Positions 1 to 6,336 of a stretch of DNA of 7,501 bases are shown here, one piece after another. Positions within the stretch are counted from its first letter, which is position 1. The number at the start of each line of letters is the position of its first letter. The stretch covers positions 1-7,501 of the forward strand of contig UQVV01000086.1 of the NCBI GenBank assembly GCA_900544635.1, in the 5' to 3' direction. Both the position numbers and the translations under genes were made by a program. The notes beneath the pieces are model-generated. The model had not been told where the DNA came from and did no database searches. It saw only the letters and a program-made list of their open reading frames with translations. The DNA comes from an uncultured Cloacibacillus sp. Lineage in GTDB: Bacteria > Synergistota > Synergistia > Synergistales > Synergistaceae.

Positions 1-1082
1 CCGTTGAGGTAACGGCCCGGGGAGGCGATGAAATCGTCCCACGCAGCGAGCGGGTGGAACTCCTCGTGCTCTTCGTCGAGATACCAGAGCCGTTTGTCTT
101 TCGGGCTCCACAGCAGCATATAGCCGTCGTAATTGTCGAGCCGCGTCATGATTGAGAGCAGCTTCCGCCGTTTCCAGACGGTCTCCTGAACGTCCATATA
201 GGAGTAAAGCTCCGCCCATTTCGTCAGTTCGTACTCCGGGAACTCAAGGCGCAGAGGCCCAGTTTTCAGGTATTCCGTCATAGCCGCGGGCAGCTTGTAG
301 GGCTTGAGCCGGCGCGCCTTTTCCTGTTCGTTGTGCCAGTCCTCCGGTTCGAGCGCCCTGACGTAGTCCGCCATTTCCTGATTCTTGCTCTGCACCGCCA
401 ATGTGTACGGGCGGTCGCCGTATTTATCCGCTATGGCGACGTCAGCGCCGCGTTCGACGAGAAAGCGCACCATCTCTAAATCCCCGCGGCGCGCCGCCTC
501 CGTGACGGGCGTCGAAGCATAGGGGAACACCATGTCCGGCTTGTGATAGTTTATATCCGCGCCGTTGTCGAGCAGATATTCCGCCAGCATCCGGTTCCCG
601 GAGGAGGCCACAGCGCGCAGCGGTTCGCCGCCGAATTTTTCCAGATTCATGCCGAGCCTGTCGAGCAACGGAAGAATATCCGCGCTGCGGTAATTTTCCA
701 GATGTAAGAAAAGCCGCGACACGGAGTCCTGCTTCGCGCTGATTCCCGCCCCCGCGTCTATCAGGAAGGCGAACATCGAAAGCGACGCCTGTCCGCCGTA
801 CAGCGCGCCGCGCAGCGAGGCGTAGAGCAGCTCGTCGCCGCAGCGCAAAACATCCGCCCCGCGGCTAATCAGCAGCTCCGCCATATCCTGCCGCTGTTCG
901 AGGACGGCCAGCTCAAGCGGCGCGGCCTCGCCTTCGCGTTCCATATTTCCGCATTGCCACAGATAGCGCTGCGGCTCGTCCGGCGCGTGGCCCGCGTCAA
1001 GCAGAGCGCGCAGCGCATCTATATCTCCGTCTTTTATAGCCGCCATGACCGGCGGCAGCTTTGTGTAGACGACACCGCACAT
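1..1082 (-). CDS. Ankyrin-repeat protein with SUKH (SMI1/KNR4)-like C-terminal region, partial
   Basis: This reading frame stays open for 360 codons and runs off the window, so the C-terminus is missing. The start is the ATG at 1082, with GGGAGG eight bases upstream. Residues about 9-245 form five to seven ankyrin-type helical repeats. The clearest are at about 52-78 (APLELAVLEQ... ELLISRGADV), 150-178 (EPLRAVASSG... YLLDNGADIN) and 187-222 (TPVTEAARRG... FLVERGADV, then GDRP); the repeats between are degenerate. Residues about 285-360 contain YDGYMLLW, then LWYLDEEHEEF and a final WDDFI. This resembles the end of SMI1/KNR4 (SUKH) domains, where a strand pair precedes an aromatic-rich 'sFeeFl' helix. 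Ankyrin repeats bind proteins, and SUKH domains are often immunity proteins against polymorphic toxins. No signal peptide is seen, so it is probably cytoplasmic. It lies 15 bases after the exporter gene, so it is likely the third gene of the operon. The ankyrin call is firm, the SUKH call tentative and the function unknown. Confidence 0.82.
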   Translation of the reverse strand, partial: MCGVVYTKLPPVMAAIKDGDIDALRALLDAGHAPDEPQRYLWQCGNMEREGEAAPLELAVLEQRQDMAELLISRGADVLRCGDELLYASLRGALYGGQASLSMFAFLIDAGAGISAKQDSVSRLFLHLENYRSADILPLLDRLGMNLEKFGGEPLRAVASSGNRMLAEYLLDNGADINYHKPDMVFPYASTPVTEAARRGDLEMVRFLVERGADVAIADKYGDRPYTLAVQSKNQEMADYVRALEPEDWHNEQEKARRLKPYKLPAAMTEYLKTGPLRLEFPEYELTKWAELYSYMDVQETVWKRRKLLSIMTRLDNYDGYMLLWSPKDKRLWYLDEEHEEFHPLAAWDDFIASPGRYLN

Positions 1083-1097
1083 TCCGTTATCCTCCCG

Positions 1098-1688
1098 CTA
1101 CTTCCACAGCCCAGCGAGCATCGTCGCGGCGCAGTATGCGAGCATCAGCGCCATCGCTATGTTGAAGGGTTTTCTGTATTTGCTGAAGAAGAGCTCGAAG
1201 ACCGCGCCGAAGCAGGCCCAGCAGAGAGTTCCCGCGAAGCCCATGAAGGAGAGGAAGAGCACGAAGCCTGCGACGTCCACCGGGTCGCGGTAGTGCGGCA
1301 GGATGAAGGAGGACATCGCGGTGATGCCGTAGAGTATCGCCTTGACGTTGACGAACTGGAGCGCCGTGCCCGCGGCGAAGCTGTTGGCGAAGTCGCCCGT
1401 CTGCGCTTCGCGCGGCTTCGAGCGCAGCACCGCGGCGGCGAGCCACAGGATGTATGCCGCGCCCGCGCAGAGCATGAAGGGCTCTATCGTCGGTATCAGC
1501 TCGTATAGCAGCGAGCTGAAGAGCGCGCAGGCCGACATGACGCAGAGGTTGCCCGCGAGGACGCCGAAGTTGAAGGGCAGCGACGGCATGAAGCCGTAAC
1601 GCACGGCGTTGCTCATCGACATGATGTTGTTCGGCCCGGGCGTAATCGTCGATAGTATGACGTATGAGAAGAACGCTGCGAGGTTCAC
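1098..1688 (-). CDS. LysE/RhtB-family amino-acid exporter, EamB (YfiK)-like
   Basis: This is a 196-residue inner-membrane protein, the usual LysE/RhtB length, with about six hydrophobic segments and no separate signal peptide. The family signature TPGPNNIM is at residues 16-23. QFVNVKAILYG (111-121) followed by TAMSSFILP, and CWACFGAVFELFF with NIAMALMLAYCA near the end, match my recollection of E. coli EamB, which exports cysteine and O-acetylserine. Most other LysE-type proteins have 'NPKAwlFf' where this one has VNVKAILYG. The likely role is efflux of a small neutral amino acid or precursor; the substrate itself is inferred. The start is GTG at 1688. AAAGGA about 11 bases upstream overlaps the TAA stop of the phosphatase gene, leaving a 15-base gap and suggesting translational coupling. 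The stop TAG ends 15 bases before the ankyrin gene. The family is certain and the EamB subgroup likely. Confidence 0.93.
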   Translation of the reverse strand: MNLAAFFSYVILSTITPGPNNIMSMSNAVRYGFMPSLPFNFGVLAGNLCVMSACALFSSLLYELIPTIEPFMLCAGAAYILWLAAAVLRSKPREAQTGDFANSFAAGTALQFVNVKAILYGITAMSSFILPHYRDPVDVAGFVLFLSFMGFAGTLCWACFGAVFELFFSKYRKPFNIAMALMLAYCAATMLAGLWK

Positions 1689-1703
1689 CGCGCGCGCCGT
1701 CCT

Positions 1704-2636
1704 TTATGCTTCCGGCGCGCCCTCGCCGGCGCAGAGGCGACGCAGCAGCTCGTGGCGCAGGCTGCGGTCGCTGACGGTGATTTCGTCGGCTTTTGCGGCC
1801 TCCATAGCGGCGAGGATTATGCAGGCCCCGCCGAGGATTATGTCCGCGCGCTTCGGCGACAGGCCGGGAATCGCGCGCCGCTCCTCCGCCGTGGACTGCG
1901 CGTAGAGCGCGACCTGGCGCATGACCTCGGCTTTTGTGAGCGCGGAGCCGTGGATTTTGGAACGGTCGTACTCCGCCATTCCGGCGGCGACGGCCGCCAT
2001 CGCCGTGACGTTGCCGCCCGCGCCGATGACGCGCCCGGCCTCGCGCCCGACGCCCGCTTCGGCGAATTTTTTAATCAGCGACGCCGTGACGGAGCAGACT
2101 GTCTGCGGGTTCGCCGGGGATTTCGCGAAATATTCGTCGGTGAGCGTCACGGCTCCGGCCTCGACGCTCAGCGCTTCGAGCCGCGCGCCGTCGCGCAGGA
2201 ATACAAATTCCGTGCTTCCGCCGCCGGTGTCGAAAATTGTGACGAAGCCCTCGTCCGCGCCGCCGATGCTGCGTATCGCGGCGAGGCTCGAAAGCTCGGC
2301 CTCCGCCTCGCCGGGCAGCACCGTGACGCCTAGGCCGCAGAGCTCGCGCACGCGCGAGGAGAAGTTCGCCGCGTTCCCGGCGCGGCGCAGCGCCATCGTC
2401 CCGACGCATAAAATTTCGTCCGCGCCCTCCGCGCGCGCGAAGTCCGCGAATTTCGCGACGGCCTGCGCGGTCCGCTCCATAGCCTCCGCGCCGAGCGCGC
2501 CGCTCGCGCGCATCCCCTCGCCGAGCTTCGTGATGACGTTCATGTCGCAGATCATCTTCGCGCCGCCGTCCGGCGCCGCTTCCCCGAGCGTGAGTTTCAC
2601 GGAATTCGTCCCTATATCTATAACGGCCTTTTTCAT
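1704..2636 (-). CDS. Short Ppx/GppA-family phosphatase (exopolyphosphatase or pppGpp phosphohydrolase)
   Basis: This 310-residue cytoplasmic protein of the actin-like ASKHA fold carries all the family motifs: DIGTNSVKL (7-15, first phosphate-binding loop), TMALRRAGN (80-88), GEAEAEL (109-115), DTGGGSTEF (136-144, second phosphate loop), GAVTLTDEYF (161-170), GAGGNVTAMA (205-214), PGLSPKRADIILGG (257-270) and DRSLRHELL (290-298). By comparison from memory with E. coli Ppx, the catalytic Glu aligns with E112. Family members release phosphate from polyphosphate or convert pppGpp to ppGpp; sequence alone does not separate the two. The length is that of the compact form without the extra C-terminal HD-like domains of E. 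coli Ppx and GppA (about 500 residues). ATG at 2636 is preceded by AAGGGTGGA, and MKKAVIDIGT is a normal start for the family. It is the first gene of a likely three-gene operon, directly behind the extended -10 promoter at 2662-2670. Confidence 0.95.
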   Translation of the reverse strand: MKKAVIDIGTNSVKLTLGEAAPDGGAKMICDMNVITKLGEGMRASGALGAEAMERTAQAVAKFADFARAEGADEILCVGTMALRRAGNAANFSSRVRELCGLGVTVLPGEAEAELSSLAAIRSIGGADEGFVTIFDTGGGSTEFVFLRDGARLEALSVEAGAVTLTDEYFAKSPANPQTVCSVTASLIKKFAEAGVGREAGRVIGAGGNVTAMAAVAAGMAEYDRSKIHGSALTKAEVMRQVALYAQSTAEERRAIPGLSPKRADIILGGACIILAAMEAAKADEITVSDRSLRHELLRRLCAGEGAPEA

Positions 2637-2661
2637 TGTATAAATTCCACCCTTCGGCGCT

Positions 2662-2670
2662 ATTATAGCA
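2662..2670 (-). promoter_or_regulatory. Extended -10 promoter of the ppx-exporter-ankyrin operon
   Basis: On the minus strand the bases read TGCTATAAT, a perfect extended -10 (TGnTATAAT). No -35 hexamer is found 16-18 bases upstream, where the sequence is a GC-rich inverted repeat. The expected transcript start is about 2655, giving a leader of about 18 bases before the phosphatase ATG. This is a consensus match with no experimental support. Confidence 0.7.
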
Positions 2671-2676
2671 AAGCGC

Positions 2677-2725
2677 GCGGCCTCCGCGCCGCGGGCGCAA
2701 AATCAAAGAGGCGGCGCGAGGCCGC
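2677..2725. repeat. Near-perfect inverted repeat spanning terminator and promoter
   Basis: Bases 2677-2692 (GCGGCCTCCGCGCCGC) and 2711-2725 (GCGGCGCGAGGCCGC) are reverse complements over 15 bases except for one extra base in the left arm; 18 bases separate them. Each arm is also nearly self-complementary. The right arm is the core of the TRAP-operon terminator and the left arm lies just upstream of the ppx promoter. In a read-through transcript the arms could either fold separately or pair with each other. It could be a chance product of GC-rich sequence. Confidence 0.55.
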
Positions 2726-2731
2726 CCCTTT
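2697..2731 (-). terminator. Rho-independent terminator of the TAXI-TRAP operon
   Basis: On the minus strand AAAGGGGCGGC (2731-2721), loop CTCGC and GCCGCCTCTTT (2715-2705) form an 11-bp stem with one G-U pair. It is followed by GATTTTG, a short T-rich tail. It lies 26 bases after the permease stop codon. The stem is strong and the tail only moderate, so termination may be incomplete. Confidence 0.8.
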
Positions 2732-2757
2732 CATTCTTGATTGCGGATTTTTCCGCG

Positions 2758-4635
2758 CTATGCCGCGGCGGGCGTGGCTTTGTTCTTGCGCCCCATCTTT
2801 ACGATGAATATCCAGAATATTATGACGCCCGCTGCTCCGGCGGTCGTTATCACGGGGTTCGGGTGGAGCCCCATGCAGCCGAAGACGACGAAGAGCGCGC
2901 GCTCCCACGGCGCGAGCAGGCGGTTGAGGTAGCCCTCCATCGCGAAGCCGAAGCCGAAGCATGCGGCTATGCAGGCGACTATGCCGTAGATGTTGCCTAT
3001 CAGGTCGCTCTGGAGCAGGATGCCGGGGTCGTAGCAGAAGGCGAAGGGCGTTACGAAGGCGAGGAAGCCGAGGCGGCAGGCGGTGAAGCCCGTGCGGTTC
3101 GGGTTCGAGCCCGCTATCGAGGCGGCGGCGTAGGCCGCGAGCGCGACTGGCGGCGTGATGTTGGAAATTATCGCGTAGTAGAAGACGAAGAGGTGCGCCG
3201 CGAGGGGCTCGAAGCCGAGCTTCGTGAGCACCGGAACGCCGAGCGCCGAGGCGAGGATGTAGGCTCCGGTCGTCGGGAGGCCCATTCCGAGGATGAGCGA
3301 AACTATCATGACGAGCGCGAGCGCGAGGAGCGGGATGCCGTGCGTGAGCGCGAGGACGACGCCGACGAGCTTGACGCCGACGCCGGTCAGCGAGACGGAG
3401 GCGAGGACGATGCCCGCCGTTGCGCAGGCGACGCAGACGAGCGTGATGCTCTTGACGCCGCTGTAGATGGAGTCGATTATCGCCTTCGGCCCCATGCGGT
3501 TCTCGGGCTGCGGAAGGGAGACGAGCCACGAGAGGAAGGCGCCTATCGCGGCGGCGCGCATCGGCGTCATGCCCATGAAGAGGAAGGCGACGAGGCCGAC
3601 TATCGGTATGAAGAGATAGACTTTTTTGAGAACCTCGCGCTTGTCGGGAAGGTCTTCCTTCGAGAGCCCCCGGAGGCCGTTCTTCATCGCTTCGAGGCGG
3701 ATCATGAAGAATACCGCCGCGTAGTAGAGCAGCGCTGGGACGAGCGCCGCGATGATTATGTCGGTGAAGGGCAGGCCGAGGAAGGAGGCCATGAGGAACG
3801 CGCCCGCGCCCATGACCGGCGGCATTATCTGCCCGCCGGAGCTGGCGACCGCTTCGACCGCGCCCGCGAAGTGCGGCGCGTAGCCTATCTTCTTCATGAG
3901 CGGAATCGTAAAGGTTCCCGTGCCGTAGACGTTCGCGACCGCGGAGCCGGAGATCGAGCCGAAGAGGCAGGAGCTCATGACGGCGATGTTCGCGGGGCCG
4001 CCGGGGGCTGTGCCGGTGAAGGCCTGCGCCACGTCCATGAAGAACGGCCCCGTGCCGCATTTTTCAAGGAATCCGCCGAAGATGAGGAACGAGGCGACGA
4101 GCGTCGCGGAGACGCCGAGCGGCATCGAGAATATGCCTTCGTCGGTGAGGTATATCTGCTCCACAACCTCGTGCATCGTGAACGAAAGCCCCTTGAGGTC
4201 GCCCGGGAGCATCTGCCCGCAGTACATGTAGGCCGCGAAGAGGAAGGCGATGAGCGTCAGCGGTATTCCGACGACGCGGCGCGTCCCCTCGAGCAGCAGC
4301 ACGAAGAGCAGGATTCCGCAGATAAACTGCGCCTGCGTGACGGGGTCTACCTGTATGACGCGCATGACGATGTCGTCGTAGTTGAGTACGACGTAGAGCG
4401 ACGGTATCGCCGATATCGCGCCGAGTATCCAGTCATATATAGGCACGCGGTCCTTCGGCGCGCCCTTGTACATCGGGAAAAGGAAAAAGGCCGTCGGAAG
4501 CACGAGGCCGAGATGGATGTTCTTCTGCAAATATGATTCGTAAGCTCCGAATACGGAGGTGTAAAGGTGGAACAGTCCGATGATGACGAAATAGACGTAG
4601 ATGAATTTGTAGCTTAAGCCGCTTAGTTTTCTCAT
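2758..4635 (-). CDS. TRAP transporter permease, 4TM/12TM fusion (DctQ-DctM), TAXI type
   Basis: This is the inner-membrane part of a tripartite ATP-independent periplasmic transporter, with small (Q) and large (M) subunits in one chain of 625 residues. The first roughly 125 residues hold four hydrophobic segments (DctQ-like) and the rest about twelve (DctM-like). Family landmarks, counted from the 4635 start, are CLFGSISGSAVANVYGTG (about 223-240), GGQIMPPVMGAGAF (267-280), GMGLPTTGAYILAS (450-463) and NITPPVALAAYAAASIAG (492-509), the paired hairpin loops that bind cation and substrate in DctM proteins. Uptake is expected to use a Na+ or H+ gradient. An in-frame ATG at 4665 would add ten residues (MRTEQESVKK) but has no Shine-Dalgarno sequence. 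ATG at 4635 has CAGGAG 12 bases upstream and starts MRKLSGLSYK, so I prefer it. The receptor gene lies about 140 bases upstream on the same transcript, and a terminator follows. The substrate is unknown. Confidence 0.95.
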   Translation of the reverse strand: MRKLSGLSYKFIYVYFVIIGLFHLYTSVFGAYESYLQKNIHLGLVLPTAFFLFPMYKGAPKDRVPIYDWILGAISAIPSLYVVLNYDDIVMRVIQVDPVTQAQFICGILLFVLLLEGTRRVVGIPLTLIAFLFAAYMYCGQMLPGDLKGLSFTMHEVVEQIYLTDEGIFSMPLGVSATLVASFLIFGGFLEKCGTGPFFMDVAQAFTGTAPGGPANIAVMSSCLFGSISGSAVANVYGTGTFTIPLMKKIGYAPHFAGAVEAVASSGGQIMPPVMGAGAFLMASFLGLPFTDIIIAALVPALLYYAAVFFMIRLEAMKNGLRGLSKEDLPDKREVLKKVYLFIPIVGLVAFLFMGMTPMRAAAIGAFLSWLVSLPQPENRMGPKAIIDSIYSGVKSITLVCVACATAGIVLASVSLTGVGVKLVGVVLALTHGIPLLALALVMIVSLILGMGLPTTGAYILASALGVPVLTKLGFEPLAAHLFVFYYAIISNITPPVALAAYAAASIAGSNPNRTGFTACRLGFLAFVTPFAFCYDPGILLQSDLIGNIYGIVACIAACFGFGFAMEGYLNRLLAPWERALFVVFGCMGLHPNPVITTAGAAGVIIFWIFIVKMGRKNKATPAAA

Positions 4636-4647
4636 TTTTTTAACACT

Positions 4648-4653
4648 CTCCTG
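4648..4653 (-). promoter_or_regulatory. Shine-Dalgarno sequence supporting the 4635 permease start
   Basis: CAGGAG on the minus strand lies 12 bases before the ATG at 4635. It lies inside the reading frame of the alternative ATG at 4665, which has only pyrimidine-rich sequence in front of it. The spacing is long, so the choice of start is likely but not settled. Confidence 0.5.
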
Positions 4654-4732
4654 CTCTGTCCGCATGGGACAGGCCGTGGATTTTTATGCGCAGGGGGTTG
4701 TCGGACGTGCAGAGATTGAAATTTCGGGAAAG

Positions 4733-4757
4733 CGCGGCGGAGGCAGGCTCCGCCGCG
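4733..4757 (-). promoter_or_regulatory. Strong intercistronic hairpin between receptor and permease genes
   Basis: CGCGGCGGAG and CTCCGCCGCG form a perfect 10-bp stem with a five-base loop (4743-4747), starting 18 bases after the receptor stop codon. On the minus strand it is followed by CTTTCCCG, too weak a T-tract for an efficient terminator. The likely role is partial termination or 3'-end protection of the receptor message, making more soluble receptor than membrane permease, as known for binding-protein genes of other transporters. The structure is seen; the role is inferred. Confidence 0.7.
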
Positions 4758-4775
4758 GAATTACGGCTGAATCGG

Positions 4776-5780
4776 TTACTTGGACTGGGCGCGCAGCTCT
4801 TCCCAGTATTTCTTCGCTCCGGCCTGCATCGGCACGCCGTCGGGAATCGCTATCTGCGGGTTGAGCTCGTCTATGTCCTTGACGGCCTGCGCGAGCTCGG
4901 TCTTGTGCTCCCACATCGACTTGCAGAGCTCGTAGGCGAGCGTGTCGGGGAGGTTGTCGCGGACGACTATGCAGGTGTAGTCTCCGACGGTCTTGACGGG
5001 CTTCGTGACGCTCTTGTAGATGCCCGGCTCTATCGTGAAGGTGACGGTTCCGTAGGCCGCCGCGAGCGCGTCGAGCGCGGGCTGGTCGACGTCGAGGCAG
5101 ACGATGTCGGTGTTGCTCTCGATGTTCATTACGATGGAGGCTATCTTACCGACGGAGAATACGAAGAGGTCGAGGTGTCCGTCGGCCATGAGGTCCGCGC
5201 CGCCCTCGTAGGAGGCGAACTCGATGGAGCAGCCCATCTCCTTGAGCGCGTCGTAGTTCGTGTTGTAGCCCTTCGCGAGCAGCGACTTAAAGACGAATTC
5301 CGAGCCGGTGCCGGGCTTCAGCGTCGCCATCCTGGTCGGGATCTTCTTCGTGATGATGTCGCCGAAGGTCTTTATCTGGTGCTTCTCCGCGAAGCTCTTG
5401 TTCATTACGAAATAGGTGTACTGGGTGTAGAGGTTGGCGAGGATGGTGGCGTTTTTCGTCGCGCGTCCCTCGAAGTCCTGCTCGCCCTTGATGGCGGCTC
5501 CGAGTATCGAGGTGTTGGAGAAGCCGAAGTCTCCGCGTCCGCGGTCGCAGTTGATGATGTTCGAGACGCCGCCGCCGGAGCTGCTGGTGACGGAGATAGT
5601 GTTCTTCGACCACATATCGGAGAGCGTGCTGCCGAGGGCGAACCAGTTTCCGCCGGGAGGTCCTGCGGAGAACTTGAGCTGCTCGGGCCAGCCTTCCTTA
5701 GAGGCGGCGTCGGCGAATGCCGGGGCGGCCGCGAAAGCGAACAGGGAAACCAATAACAGTAAAAATGCAAATTTTCTCAC
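4776..5780 (-). CDS. TAXI-family TRAP transporter solute-binding receptor
   Basis: This is the secreted substrate-binding protein that hands solute to the adjacent fused TRAP permease. From the GTG at 5780 it is 334 residues, typical for the family. It opens MRKFAFLLLLVSLFAFAAA with a predicted cleavage after APAFA (residue 23), so it is an ordinary Sec-exported periplasmic protein; no lipobox Cys is present. The mature part shows the TAXI pattern: FSAGPPGGNWFALGSTLSDMW, then a Ser/Gly stretch (TSSSGGGVSNI), FGFSNTSIL, LKPGTGSEFVFKSLLAKG and ASYEGGADLMADGHLDLFVF. Characterised TAXI proteins bind glutamate/glutamine or dicarboxylates, but no ligand can be read from this sequence. An in-frame ATG at 5822 would add 14 residues. 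It has only AGGGG 15 bases upstream, and its own bases lie in a hairpin. GTG at 5780 has GGTGAT four bases upstream and gives a compact signal peptide, so I prefer it, with moderate certainty. Confidence 0.94.
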   Translation of the reverse strand: MRKFAFLLLLVSLFAFAAAPAFADAASKEGWPEQLKFSAGPPGGNWFALGSTLSDMWSKNTISVTSSSGGGVSNIINCDRGRGDFGFSNTSILGAAIKGEQDFEGRATKNATILANLYTQYTYFVMNKSFAEKHQIKTFGDIITKKIPTRMATLKPGTGSEFVFKSLLAKGYNTNYDALKEMGCSIEFASYEGGADLMADGHLDLFVFSVGKIASIVMNIESNTDIVCLDVDQPALDALAAAYGTVTFTIEPGIYKSVTKPVKTVGDYTCIVVRDNLPDTLAYELCKSMWEHKTELAQAVKDIDELNPQIAIPDGVPMQAGAKKYWEELRAQSK

Positions 5781-5784
5781 AACT

Positions 5785-5790
5785 ATCACC
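5785..5790 (-). promoter_or_regulatory. GGTGAT ribosome-binding match for the 5780 GTG start
   Basis: GGTGAT on the minus strand matches the downstream part of the extended Shine-Dalgarno sequence GGAGGTGAT and ends four bases before the GTG at 5780. It is the main sequence argument for the shorter receptor start. Confidence 0.4.
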
Positions 5791-5807
5791 GTTCTTTCTG
5801 ATATTTT

Positions 5808-5821
5808 TGACCTTTCGGTCA
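5808..5821 (-). promoter_or_regulatory. GNRA-tetraloop hairpin overlapping the alternative ATG of the receptor
   Basis: On the minus strand TGACC-GAAA-GGTCA forms a 5-bp stem with a GAAA tetraloop. The T and G of the ATG at 5822 are the first two bases of the stem. It would either dampen initiation at 5822 or act as a leader hairpin if translation starts at 5780. Confidence 0.4.
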
Positions 5822-5851
5822 TTTTTTAATGATGTAACCCCTGCCTCAAAA

Positions 5852-5880
5852 AATATATCACATCGCTTTAATAAAGTAAA
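5852..5880 (-). promoter_or_regulatory. Probable sigma70-type promoter of the TAXI-TRAP operon
   Basis: On the minus strand, TTTACT (5880-5875) is followed after exactly 17 bases by TATATT (5857-5852), with TGA directly in front, making an extended -10. Matches to consensus are 4/6 and 5/6. The predicted transcript start is near 5845. The surroundings are AT-rich, so chance matches are easier here than elsewhere in the window. Confidence 0.55.
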
Positions 5881-6262
5881 TAATACGTAAAATCACAAAT
5901 CTTAATATGTTAAAAATATCGTTTTCTTTTTATTCTATTGCAGTTGTGTTTTTATCAGCGTATTTTACGCCGTTATTGCTAAGTATTTTTACCTATACGA
6001 AATAAAAATCGCTTGTACATTATAGCGAAGCGGATTTTTTGCGGCATTATGTCAGCAAAAAATTTTTATAACTTTGTTATCCGTCACAATGATATTCATA
6101 AGCGTATATATATTTCCAATCGTTCGCTTATTAGCACCGATGTTCTGTATAATGACGCGGCGCAAGAACGTCTGTATAAAAATATAACGCTATTTATTTC
6201 AATTTTGCTTTGAATTTTTATTCACTGCTTATTCCAGCGTCTCGCGCCGCGGCGCAAGCGGC

Positions 6263-6286
6263 CGCGCAGGCGCGAAGCTCTGCGCG
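6263..6286. repeat. Inverted repeat just upstream of the UvrA-like gene promoter
   Basis: CGCGCAG (6263-6269) and CTGCGCG (6280-6286) are perfect 7-base inverted repeats separated by ten bases. They end four bases before the TG of the extended -10 and occupy the place of the missing -35. This position would suit a repressor or activator site, though GC-rich sequence makes such repeats common. Confidence 0.45.
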
Positions 6287-6290
6287 CGGG

Positions 6291-6299
6291 TGATATAAT
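6291..6299 (+). promoter_or_regulatory. Extended -10 promoter of the UvrA-like gene
   Basis: TGATATAAT is a perfect extended -10. No -35 hexamer is seen at 6271-6276 (CGCGAA) or nearby. The expected transcript start is about 6306, giving a leader of about 30 bases that contains the GGAG ribosome site at 6327-6330. Confidence 0.7.
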
Positions 6300-6336
6300 A
6301 ATCCGGTAAACGACAGGACGGGGAGCGGAGCAGGAA

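Larger units (their letters stand above)
5823..6336. other. Divergent intergenic region with an AT-rich core
   Basis: This 514-base stretch separates the TAXI-TRAP operon from the divergent UvrA-like gene. G+C is about 30% over 5881-6240 by hand count, against clearly GC-rich genes on both sides. It holds the two opposing promoters, the short inverted repeat GCGTA-ttt-TACGC at 5958-5970, a weak stem CGCTT/AAGCG (6010-6032) followed by GATTTTTT, and the 12-base palindrome GCGCCGCGGCGC at 6244-6255 where the sequence turns GC-rich again. TCACA occurs twice 35 bases apart (5858-5862, 5893-5897), but no complete CRP/FNR-like palindrome is present. I see no convincing gene, tRNA or mobile-element end. 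Confidence 0.7.

Noticed and set aside
2737..4536. A 599-codon plus-strand frame opposite the TRAP permease
   Set aside because: It is highly charged, Arg/Glu/Asp-rich, low-complexity protein, as expected from the reverse of GC-rich codons. The minus-strand permease has full family motifs.
4686..5756. A 356-codon plus-strand frame opposite the TAXI receptor
   Set aside because: It is an antisense shadow of a clear TAXI gene, with Val/Gly/Arg/Glu-rich composition and no ribosome site.
5858..5897. Two TCACA motifs as a CRP/FNR site
   Set aside because: They are direct copies 35 bases apart, and neither has the matching TGTGA half-site at the required spacing.
6009..6040. A stem CGCTT/AAGCG followed by GATTTTTT as a terminator
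   Set aside because: The stem is only five base pairs with a 13-base AT-rich loop, and no plus-strand gene lies upstream to need it.
6013..6213. A 66-codon plus-strand frame in the AT-rich intergenic region
   Set aside because: It starts with TTG, has no ribosome site at 6013 or at the internal ATG 6049, its composition fits AT-rich noise, and it resembles no family I know.
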